Below, piece by piece: positions 1-5,896 of a stretch of 6,929 bases of DNA. Position 1 is the stretch's first letter, and the number at the start of each line of letters is the position of its first letter. The notes beneath the pieces were generated by a model. It saw only the letters and a list, made by a program, of their open reading frames with translations. It was not told the origin of the DNA and made no database searches. Source of the DNA: Cyanobacteria bacterium M_surface_7_m2_037 (GTDB lineage Bacteria; Cyanobacteriota; Cyanobacteriia; PCC-6307; Cyanobiaceae); NCBI GenBank assembly GCA_016882585.1, contig VGPP01000087.1, positions 1 to 6,929 on the forward strand, written 5' to 3'. The translations under genes and the position numbers were made by a program.

Positions 1-1184
1 ACGGCAGCTACCCCCACGAATTCAGCGGCGGCATGCGCCAGCGGCTGGCGATCGCCCTGGCGATGGCGCTGGAGCCAGCGCTGGTGATCGCCGATGAACC
101 CACCACCAGCCTGGATGTGGCCGTGGCGGGCCAGGTAATGGAGGAGCTTTGCCGGCTCTGCGCGGAATCGGGCAGCGCCCTGCTCCTGATCAGCCACGAT
201 CTGGCCATGGCCGGGCGCTGGTGCGATCAGATCGCCGTGCTCGATCAGGGCCAGCTGGTGGAGCAGGCCCCGGCCCAGCAGCTGCTCACTGCCCCCAGCT
301 CGCCCCTGGCTCAGCGCCTGGTGGGCGCGGCCCGCGCCCGCGAAGGCAGCCGCACCCCAAAGGGCCCAACGGAAGCGCCGCTGATGCTGGAGCTGGAGGA
401 TCTGCGCTGCTGGCATCCCCTGCCGGGCCTGCCCTGGCAGAAGCGCTGGTATCGCGCCGTGGATGGGGTGAGCCTGCAGCTGCGCCAGGGCGAAACCGTG
501 GGAGTGGTGGGCGCCTCCGGCTGCGGCAAGAGCACCCTTTGCCGGGCGCTGATGGGGCTGGTGCCGGTGCGGGGCGGCAACGTGCGGCTGCAGGGGCAGG
601 ATCTACGCCGCCTGCGGGGTGAGGCCTTGCGCCGGGCCAGGCGACGCATCCAGATGGTGTTTCAAGACCCGCTGGCTTGCCTTAACCCGGTGATGAGCGT
701 GGCCGAGGCCATCGCCGATCCGCTGCTGATCCATGGGCTCGCCACACCAGCTGCCGCCCGCGAGCGGGCCCGAGAACTCCTAGCTGCGGTAGGGCTCAAC
801 CCGCCTGAAGCCTTCGCCAACCGGCTGCCCCGCCAGCTCTCCGGCGGCCAGCAGCAGCGGGTGGCCATCGCCCGCGCCCTGGTGCTTGAACCGCAGGTGC
901 TGCTCTGCGACGAGAGCGTGAGCATGCTCGATGCTGAGATCCAGGCCGAGGTGCTGCAGCTGCTAAGCGAGCTGCAACAGCGGCTGGGGCTGGGGCTGAT
1001 CTTCGTGACCCACGATCTCTCTGTGGCCAGCGGTTTCTGCCAGCGGGTGATCGTGCTGGATGGAGGCCGGATCGTGGAGCAGGGCCCGGGCGATGCACTG
1101 CTGGAGCACCCCAGCGCTGCGATCACCCGCACCCTGGTGGAGGCGTGCCCGCGGCTACCTCAGCCCGCCAGCTCCCACCACTGA
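1..1184 (+). CDS. Oligopeptide/nickel-type ABC transporter ATPase, two NBDs on one chain (5' partial)
   Basis: This is a cytoplasmic ATPase subunit that would power uptake of peptides, nickel or a similar solute through membrane partners not in this window. The reading frame is open from base 3 and begins inside the first nucleotide-binding domain, so the true start lies upstream; 393 residues are visible. NBD1 shows the signature FSGGM (21-35), Walker B with LVIADEP and a SLD D-loop (about 81-116), and the H-loop His at 195. NBD2 is complete: Walker A GASGCGKST (510-536), Q-loop Gln at 663, signature LSGGQ (837-851), Walker B Asp-Glu at 909-914 and H-loop His at 1011. FSGGM followed by LSGGQ matches a DppD-type half joined to a DppF-type half. 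NBD2 has DES where DEP is usual, but the catalytic Glu is kept. The C-terminus is short and lacks a long oligopeptide-type tail. The last 25 bases overlap the convergent rluD/Nif11 ORF. The family is certain; the substrate is not. Confidence 0.9.
   Translation, partial: GSYPHEFSGGMRQRLAIALAMALEPALVIADEPTTSLDVAVAGQVMEELCRLCAESGSALLLISHDLAMAGRWCDQIAVLDQGQLVEQAPAQQLLTAPSSPLAQRLVGAARAREGSRTPKGPTEAPLMLELEDLRCWHPLPGLPWQKRWYRAVDGVSLQLRQGETVGVVGASGCGKSTLCRALMGLVPVRGGNVRLQGQDLRRLRGEALRRARRRIQMVFQDPLACLNPVMSVAEAIADPLLIHGLATPAAARERARELLAAVGLNPPEAFANRLPRQLSGGQQQRVAIARALVLEPQVLLCDESVSMLDAEIQAEVLQLLSELQQRLGLGLIFVTHDLSVASGFCQRVIVLDGGRIVEQGPGDALLEHPSAAITRTLVEACPRLPQPASSHH
48..55. repeat. HIP1 octamer (GCGATCGC)
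   Basis: This is an exact copy of the highly iterated palindrome known from many cyanobacterial genomes, here within the longer GGCGATCGCC, inside the first NBD of the ABC gene. One of two exact copies found in the window. Confidence 0.6.
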
Positions 1185-1393
1185 GGCTTCATGAAGTAGT
1201 CCTCGTCTTCGTAATCCACGAGGGCGCCATCGCGGTAGCTCACCAGATCGGAGGAGCGCACCTCGAAACCGGCCTGGCGGGCGATCGCCGCCACCTCATC
1301 GGCATCGGCCGCGGCCGTGGCGGAGAGCTGCTGCTGCAGAGCAGGGTCCTGACGAACCGCCGTGATGAACGCCAGCAGGCTGTGTTCGGCCAT
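1160..1393 (-). CDS. Nif11-like domain, in frame with rluD; possibly a separate 77-aa gene
   Basis: Residues 328-404 of the rluD ORF form a complete small protein beginning MAEHSLLAFITAV. They show the Nif11 pattern: a first helix ending in DPALQQQL, a DADEVAAIARQAGF helix, then SSDL. Nif11 domains are typical of cyanobacteria, both as leader regions of peptide natural-product precursors and as stand-alone proteins of unknown role. No Gly-Gly cleavage site or core peptide follows; the tail is acidic and aromatic (DYEDEDYFMKPQWW), so a peptide precursor is unlikely. The ATG at 1393-1391 is preceded by GAGG (1405-1402) at an 8-base spacing, which is good for independent initiation. A TGA at 1406-1404, one frame off, would end RluD if the adjacent C5 run had one more base. 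It is listed separately because it may be its own gene or may arise by internal initiation. The domain call is fairly firm; its status as a gene is open. Confidence 0.65.
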   Translation of the reverse strand: MAEHSLLAFITAVRQDPALQQQLSATAAADADEVAAIARQAGFEVRSSDLVSYRDGALVDYEDEDYFMKPQWWELAG

Positions 1394-2374
1394 GGACAAG
1401 GCCTCAGGGGGAAACGCGATCCCAGTCTGCGTGCGGCGCCGCAGGACGGCGAGCAACTTGTCAAACACCTCAGGCAGGGGCGCCTCAAACAGCATCCGCT
1501 CGCGGCTGATCGGGTGATCCAGGCCCAGCTGAAAGGCATGCAACGCCTGGCCGGGCAGGGCCAGCGGCAGCTTGCGGCAGCGGGAATACACCGGATCGCC
1601 CACGATCGGATGGCCGATGTGGGCGCAGTGCACCCGGATCTGATGGGTGCGGCCGGTGTCGAGCTTGAAGCGCATCAGCGAGTAGTCGCCGAGGCGCTCC
1701 AGCAGGGTCCAATGGGTGCAGGCATGGCGGCCGCTGTCGTCATGCACCACGGCGTATTTCTTGCGATCGGCGGGATGGCGGCCGATGGCGCCCACGATCG
1801 TGCCGTGCTCGGCGGCGGGCACGCCGTGCACCACCGCCAGGTATTCGCGTGAGGCGATGCGCTTCTGGATCTGCACCTGCAGCTTCACCAGCGCCTCCTG
1901 GCTTTTGGCCACAACGATGCAACCGGTGGTGTCCTTGTCGAGGCGGTGCACGATGCCGGGGCGCAGCTTGCCGCTGATGCCCGGTAGATCAGGGCAGTGG
2001 TGCAACAGACCGTTCACCAGGGTGCCGTCCTTGTTGCCGGGCGCCGGATGCACGGTGAGACCAGCCGGCTTGTTGAGCACGATCAGGTGCTCGTCTTCAA
2101 ACAGCACATCCAGGGGAATGTCCTGGGGGACCAGGTAGGGCAGCGGCTCCGGCGGCGGCATCCACAGCTCCACCGTGTCGCTCTGGCGCAGAGGCGTTTT
2201 GGCTCTGCCCGTCACACCATTCACCCGCACATAGCCGGCATCGATGAACTTCTGGATACGGGCGCGGCTCTGCTCCGGCCGCTGGGCCACCAGCCAGCGG
2301 TCCAACCGCATCGGCAGGGGCTTGGGGTAGGTGAGGGTGACGAGCTCGCCCTCGCCTTCACCGAATCCGCTCAC
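1160..2374 (-). CDS. rluD: RluD-family 23S rRNA pseudouridine synthase, read through into a C-terminal Nif11-like domain
   Basis: RluD-family enzymes convert uridines of 23S rRNA (helix 69 in E. coli) to pseudouridine during large-subunit maturation. The ORF has 404 residues. An S4 RNA-binding domain lies at about 22-80 (RLDRWL, then QKFIDAGYVRVNG). The synthase domain has LNKPAGLTVHP (100-110), the catalytic motif HRLDKDTTG (143-151, nucleophile Asp146) and GRTHQIRVH (241-249). The core ends near residue 315, in line with about 326 residues for E. coli RluD. The remaining ~80 residues are a Nif11-like domain (see the separate entry). The start is GTG at 2374, which shares bases with the ylqF stop (GTGA) and has GGAG 5 bases upstream; the next in-frame Met is residue 22, at the edge of the S4 domain. 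It is the last gene of the usp-ylqF-rluD unit. The synthase call is firm, but the exact family member (RluD rather than RluC) rests on the motif style. Confidence 0.9.
   Translation of the reverse strand: MSGFGEGEGELVTLTYPKPLPMRLDRWLVAQRPEQSRARIQKFIDAGYVRVNGVTGRAKTPLRQSDTVELWMPPPEPLPYLVPQDIPLDVLFEDEHLIVLNKPAGLTVHPAPGNKDGTLVNGLLHHCPDLPGISGKLRPGIVHRLDKDTTGCIVVAKSQEALVKLQVQIQKRIASREYLAVVHGVPAAEHGTIVGAIGRHPADRKKYAVVHDDSGRHACTHWTLLERLGDYSLMRFKLDTGRTHQIRVHCAHIGHPIVGDPVYSRCRKLPLALPGQALHAFQLGLDHPISRERMLFEAPLPEVFDKLLAVLRRRTQTGIAFPPEALSMAEHSLLAFITAVRQDPALQQQLSATAAADADEVAAIARQAGFEVRSSDLVSYRDGALVDYEDEDYFMKPQWWELAG
1281..1288. repeat. HIP1 octamer (GCGATCGC)
   Basis: This is the second exact HIP1 copy, again inside GGCGATCGCC, located in the Nif11-coding part of the rluD ORF. 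Two copies in 6.9 kb support a cyanobacterial origin but are too few to show strong iteration, since a GC-rich sequence yields some by chance. Confidence 0.6.
1402..1405 (-). promoter_or_regulatory. Shine-Dalgarno-like GAGG before the Nif11 ATG
   Basis: On the minus strand GAGG sits 8 bases before the ATG at 1393, inside the continuous rluD reading frame. Strong sites are rare in this window, so its presence and spacing argue that the Nif11 part is, or recently was, translated on its own. A chance match in coding sequence remains possible. Confidence 0.45.
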
Positions 2375-3390
2375 GGCAGCTCCAGGGCCAGAGGGCCCAG
2401 CATGCCCCGGCGGAAATCATCGAGAAACCGCTGCGCCATGCGGGCGGTGTCGCCGCTGGTGTGGCGCTCAGCCGCGGCCCGCAGCCAACCATCGGCATCC
2501 GGGCGCGGCGCAGCTGGCACACCGTCCAGCGAAGACGCGCCCGCAGACAACTGTCCGGAGTTCTGCGCAGTCTGTACAGAATCCTGAACAGTCGCGATGG
2601 AGAGATCCGCGGCTGGTCCGCGATCCAGGGCCAAGCCCGGATCGAAGGCCTGAATCGGAACGCCATAGCGGCTCTCCAGCAAACCCGGCTTCACTCCAGA
2701 GGCCGCCACACGTTCCAGCGCAGCCAGCATCTGCACGAAGGCCATCGCCACCGCTTCGCCGTCATAGGCCGCCTGACCGATGTCGTCGCAGAGGGCCAGG
2801 CGCAGTGCCGCCAGTTGGTCGTCTAGCCGCGGGGGCAGCACCCCGGGGGCATCCAGCAGGTCGAGGTCCTGCCCTAGGCGCACCCAGCGCAGGCTGCGGG
2901 TCACGCCAGCTCGGCGGGCACTGTCCACCACCTTCTGCCGCACCAGGCGGTTGATCAGGGCCGATTTGCCCACATTCGGGAAACCCAGCATCAGAGCGCG
3001 CACCGGGCGCGGCCGCATGCCACGGGAGCGGCGGCGTTCATTGAGGGCATCACCAGCGCGGATCGCCGCCTGCTGCAGCTGCTTCACGCCGGTGCCGGCC
3101 TTGGCATCGCTCCACCAGGGGGTCTGCCCCTGGCTGCGGAACCAGGCGTCCCAGGCGTCTTGGGCGGCTTTCGGGATCATGTCGCGCCGATTGAGCACCA
3201 GCAGGTGCTGCTTGCCGGAGATCCAGCGCTGCAGGCGGGGGTGGCCCGTGGCGGTGGGGATCCGCGCATCGCGCACCTCAATCACCAGATCCACCTTGGC
3301 GAGGTTGTCGGTGAGTGAGCGTTCCGCCTTGGCGATGTGCCCCGGGTACCACTGAATGGCCGGTGCAGCGGAACTCAGCAACTCACTCAC
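2371..3390 (-). CDS. ylqF: Ribosome biogenesis GTPase YlqF/RbgA
   Basis: This is a circularly permuted GTPase needed for late assembly of the 50S subunit in bacteria that have it. It has 339 residues. The permuted motif order is visible: G4 NRRD (67-70, usual NKxD), G5 region SDAKAG (94-99), G1/P-loop GFPNVGKS (136-143), a G2 Thr near GVT (162-164) and G3 DAPG (180-183). The N-terminus carries the family hallmark QWYPGHIAKA (13-22), followed by VIEVRDARIP. The C-terminal RNA-binding part ends with HTSGDTARMAQRFLDDFRRG (310-329). Between the GTPase domain and this C-terminal part lies a poorly conserved linker, about 255-297, rich in Gln, Ser and Ala. The start is GTG at 3390, overlapping the usp stop as GTGA; only a weak GGTGG lies 4 bases upstream. 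The stop overlaps the rluD start the same way. The Lys-to-Arg change in G4 is conservative, so the protein is probably active. Confidence 0.95.
   Translation of the reverse strand: MSELLSSAAPAIQWYPGHIAKAERSLTDNLAKVDLVIEVRDARIPTATGHPRLQRWISGKQHLLVLNRRDMIPKAAQDAWDAWFRSQGQTPWWSDAKAGTGVKQLQQAAIRAGDALNERRRSRGMRPRPVRALMLGFPNVGKSALINRLVRQKVVDSARRAGVTRSLRWVRLGQDLDLLDAPGVLPPRLDDQLAALRLALCDDIGQAAYDGEAVAMAFVQMLAALERVAASGVKPGLLESRYGVPIQAFDPGLALDRGPAADLSIATVQDSVQTAQNSGQLSAGASSLDGVPAAPRPDADGWLRAAAERHTSGDTARMAQRFLDDFRRGMLGPLALELP
2380..2383 (-). promoter_or_regulatory. Ribosome binding site of rluD (GGAG)
   Basis: On the minus strand GGAG lies 5 bases before the GTG at 2374, within the last codons of ylqF. 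Together with the GTGA stop/start overlap it supports the GTG as the real rluD start and suggests translational coupling with ylqF. Confidence 0.6.
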
Positions 3391-3764
3391 GGAACCACCA
3401 ACACAGGGCAGGGCGCCAGCTGGATCACGCGCGAGGCGGTGCTGGGCGCTTCATCAGCCTCCAGCGTGAGGCCTCGCGTGCCCATCACGATCACATCAGC
3501 ATTGATCTCATCGGCCACATCGCAGATCACAAAGGCCGGCTTGCCTTCGCGCTCAATCACCTCGCAGCTCACGCCCTGCTCCTGAAAGCGGCTACGGGCC
3601 TGCTCCAGCAAGTCGGCCACGGCGGCAGGGTCGTCTTGGCCGGGCTCAACCACCGAGAGCACCACCAACCGGCTCTCGTGCTGCTGAGCGAGCTTCAAGG
3701 CGGTGGCAGCCGTTTCGGCGGCCTGACGGCTGCGGTCGATGGGGAAGAGAACGATCTCGAACAT
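3387..3764 (-). CDS. Universal stress protein (UspA) family, small single-domain
   Basis: UspA-fold proteins are small cytoplasmic nucleotide-binding or stress-linked proteins; the specific role of this one is unknown. The chosen start, MFEIVLFPIDRS at 3764, gives 125 residues and places the first beta strand and the conserved Asp10 as usual. An in-frame ATG at 3809 would add 15 residues with no family resemblance. The C-terminal nucleotide-binding signature is MGTRG (94-98), nine residues, then Ser-Thr (108-109), and a final strand APCPVLVVP. The classic pattern G-x2-G-x9-G-S/T has Ser in place of its third Gly, so ATP binding is likely but not certain. It is the first gene of the usp-ylqF-rluD unit, and its TGA overlaps the ylqF GTG. 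There is no clear Shine-Dalgarno site; instead a tandem octamer abuts the ATG. Confidence 0.88.
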   Translation of the reverse strand: MFEIVLFPIDRSRQAAETAATALKLAQQHESRLVVLSVVEPGQDDPAAVADLLEQARSRFQEQGVSCEVIEREGKPAFVICDVADEINADVIVMGTRGLTLEADEAPSTASRVIQLAPCPVLVVP

Positions 3765-3780
3765 GGCCGGTGGGCCGGTG
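3765..3780. repeat. Perfect tandem octamer directly before the usp start codon
   Basis: GGCCGGTG occurs twice head to tail (3765-3772 and 3773-3780). Read along usp it is CACCGGCC twice, ending at the base before ATG. It occupies the place where a ribosome binding site would be. Function is unknown, and short repeats of this kind can arise by slippage in GC-rich DNA. Confidence 0.6.
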
Positions 3781-3869
3781 CAATCCCTGTTTAGCCAGCC
3801 TCTGGCCACAAACCCATGGGCAGCTCCAAACGAAACGGCTGTAATGAGCCTGCAGCGTGTTGCCGCAAG
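3765..3869. promoter_or_regulatory. Divergent intergenic region between usp and the phosphatase gene
   Basis: The usp unit and the phosphatase gene diverge here, so promoters for both should lie in or near these 105 bases. No good paired -35/-10 boxes were found. Weak candidates are GGCTAAACA on the minus strand (3787-3795) for usp and TAATGA on the plus strand (3842-3847) for the phosphatase gene. The region is inferred from gene orientation, not from a clear promoter match. Confidence 0.5.
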
Positions 3870-5852
3870 ATGAAAATCCGATGGGTGGCCCTGCCCAAGC
3901 GGCTGTGGACTGAGCGGCCCCTCCGGGAAAAGCTGGCTTTAGGGGTATGGCTCTCGGTGGTGCCGATCATGCTGGTGGCCTCCCTCAGCGCACTGCAGAA
4001 CGCCCGCGGCGTGGTGCGCGAACGGCTGCGGCAGCAACTGATCTGGGATGCCGAGCAGGCCAGTGCCTGGCTCACCATGTGGGATCGGGAGCACGAACGG
4101 ATTTTGACGATGGCGGCGGAGTACCCCGCCATTGCTGACGGGGAGCCCGAGACGGCCGCTCAAGCGTTGAGCCAGATCGTGAAGCAGTTTCCCAACAACA
4201 GCTACGCGATCACCAAACAAGACGGCACGACTTACAACGCCGTGGGTGAACTGCTGCAGCCGCTGGAAGACGGCAAGGGCAAAGCATTGCTCGAGGATCG
4301 CAACAGCACCACCGCCAAGGCGATGCAGGGCATTAGCTCCAGCAATCCACTGGCTCCGCCTTATGCCAAGCACCCCTGCGTGGCCAGCAGCGTGCCCATC
4401 TACAGCACCGCACTCGGCAAGCGGGTCGCCGGTGCCATCACCAGCTGCCTGGCGATGGATCTGCTCGGCGAAAAAACCGGGCTCAACATGCTGATCAGAG
4501 CGGCCTCCGATAGCAGCAAGGCCCTGCCCGTGCTTGATCTTGATGCCGGCAAAACCAATGGCTACGCGCTGATGGTGGTGCTGAATCAAGGCAGCACGAT
4601 TGTGTTCGGGCAGACCGACAACAATGAAGCTGAAGAAGCCCTGCTGCTCAACCACCAGGCCAATCAGAACAGCGCTTGGGCCCCCCTGATCCAGTTGGCC
4701 CGCAGCAGCACAGCCCGCACTGCCTTCAATACAATCCACATCAAGGGACACGACTACTTCGTGGGAATCGACCGCACGCGCCCCGATCGCAGTGTGCTGA
4801 TGGTGCTCGACAGCGATTCCGCTTACAGCACCGTGAACGATCTGTTCAATCTGATGTGGGCCGGCAATCTGGTTGCCCTGGCGATGAGCTCCGTGGCGGT
4901 TTACCGCATCTGTAGCGCTCTCTCCAGGCCGATTGATCAAGCTGGGGCGGCCCTGTCGCGCATCAGTCGCGGCGAGTTCGGCGAACCACTACCCAGCAGC
5001 AACAGTGATGTGGGTCGCCTCTTCAACTACGTGAATCAGGCTTCAGAGCAACTCCAGGACTATCTGGAGGATGCCAAGGAACACGCAGCCACCGATACCC
5101 AACTCGAGGAAGCCCGCAGGATCCAGGCTGACTTCCTGATCAAGGATTTACCCGCCCACCAGGGCATCGAACTGGCTGCCCTGTTTGATCCCGCGTTCCT
5201 GATTGGCGCCGACTGGTACGACGCCTTAGCCATCGACGATCTGACCTTTGTGGTGGTGGCGGATGTGTGCGACAAGGGCGTTCCTTCGGCGCTGTACATG
5301 TCGGTGTTCCGCTCGTTGTTGCGGCTGAGCCTGAGCCAGGAGTGGAAGCACAGCGGCGGCGTTCCGGGCGACACGCTCTGCCGTGCCATCAGCACGGTGA
5401 ACCGCTACATGACGGAAACACACGGCAGCACCGGCATGTTCGCCACCGTTTTTGTGGGGGCTTACGACCCGGGCTCAGCGGAGCTGCACTACGTGGTGGC
5501 TGGCCATGAGGCCCCGCTGGTGTTGCAGGGCCACGAACAGCTGGAACTCCTGGGTAGCGGTCCAGCCGTCGGCATTTTTGCCGATGCCAACTTCCAGGCC
5601 CATTGCTGCCCCTTTGGTAATGGCGCCCTGCTGCTGGCCTTCAGCGACGGCCTGCCGGATGCCCGTGATCCCGAAGGGAAAGCGTTCGGCCATGCACGGA
5701 TTCGCTCGATTCTGGCGGAGCAGAGCTCCAACCAATGGAGCGCTCAGGGCCTGGTGAATCGTTTGGAGCAAGCCGTGCAAGCCCACATGCAAACCGCTGA
5801 ACAGTTCGATGACCTCACCCTTCTGGCCCTCAAGCGCATGGAGACCCCTTGA
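3870..5852 (+). CDS. Membrane-bound SpoIIE/RsbU-type PP2C serine phosphatase with Cache-like sensor and HAMP
   Basis: This is a sensor phosphatase that would respond to an extracytoplasmic signal by dephosphorylating a partner, usually a serine-phosphorylated STAS antagonist. From ATG 3870 it has 660 residues: TM1 about 22-42; a ~280-residue outer domain resembling a double Cache (YAITKQDGTTYN; ALMVVLNQGSTIVF; a closing GHDYFVGIDRT strand); TM2 about 328-348; HAMP about 348-402; a helical linker ending LEEARRIQADFL; and a PP2C domain about 432-657. The expected metal-binding acidic residues are present: Asp448 in IGADWYD, Asp465 in ADVCDKG, Asp593 in FSDG and Asp648 in FDDLTLL. The YVVAGH motif is also present, so catalysis is expected. 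An in-frame ATG at 3816 would add 18 residues that include three Cys and use codons such as TGT and AAT, atypical here; neither ATG has a clear Shine-Dalgarno site. GC is visibly lower than in neighbouring genes. No antagonist or anti-sigma kinase is nearby. Confidence 0.9.
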   Translation: MKIRWVALPKRLWTERPLREKLALGVWLSVVPIMLVASLSALQNARGVVRERLRQQLIWDAEQASAWLTMWDREHERILTMAAEYPAIADGEPETAAQALSQIVKQFPNNSYAITKQDGTTYNAVGELLQPLEDGKGKALLEDRNSTTAKAMQGISSSNPLAPPYAKHPCVASSVPIYSTALGKRVAGAITSCLAMDLLGEKTGLNMLIRAASDSSKALPVLDLDAGKTNGYALMVVLNQGSTIVFGQTDNNEAEEALLLNHQANQNSAWAPLIQLARSSTARTAFNTIHIKGHDYFVGIDRTRPDRSVLMVLDSDSAYSTVNDLFNLMWAGNLVALAMSSVAVYRICSALSRPIDQAGAALSRISRGEFGEPLPSSNSDVGRLFNYVNQASEQLQDYLEDAKEHAATDTQLEEARRIQADFLIKDLPAHQGIELAALFDPAFLIGADWYDALAIDDLTFVVVADVCDKGVPSALYMSVFRSLLRLSLSQEWKHSGGVPGDTLCRAISTVNRYMTETHGSTGMFATVFVGAYDPGSAELHYVVAGHEAPLVLQGHEQLELLGSGPAVGIFADANFQAHCCPFGNGALLLAFSDGLPDARDPEGKAFGHARIRSILAEQSSNQWSAQGLVNRLEQAVQAHMQTAEQFDDLTLLALKRMETP

Positions 5853-5861
5853 CCGGCCCGC

Positions 5862-5867
5862 TAAATT
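5862..5867 (+). promoter_or_regulatory. Possible -10 element upstream of pgk
   Basis: TAAATT lies in the 44-base gap between the phosphatase stop and the pgk ATG and would give a leader of roughly 20-25 bases. No -35 box at proper spacing is visible, and pgk could instead be read from upstream. No terminator hairpin is seen in the gap. This is a weak call. Confidence 0.25.
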
Positions 5868-5896
5868 CGCCCGACCTTTCCCCTTAGCTCCCACCC

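Noticed and set aside
1201..1223. Inverted repeat CCTCGT...ACGAGG as a terminator between the convergent genes
   Set aside because: The stem is only 6 bp with an 11-base loop and no T-run, and it lies inside the Nif11 coding region, so chance is more likely.
1145..1852. 235-residue plus-strand frame opposite rluD
   Set aside because: It is antisense to the conserved RluD motifs, with no recognisable family and a composition typical of a shadow frame.
2571..2580. Palindrome TCTGTACAGA as a LexA-type operator
   Set aside because: It is inside the ylqF coding region, away from any start, and does not match the spacing of the known cyanobacterial LexA box; the linker repeat explains it.
3816..3869. 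N-terminal extension of the phosphatase from ATG 3816
   Set aside because: The 18 residues include three Cys, use atypical codons and have no ribosome binding site; ATG 3870 begins a normal cytoplasmic N-terminus before TM1.
3939..4940. 333-residue open frame on the minus strand opposite the phosphatase gene
   Set aside because: It is a shadow of a GC-rich gene: His/Gly/Gln-rich, no recognisable domain, and opposite an ORF with clear domains.
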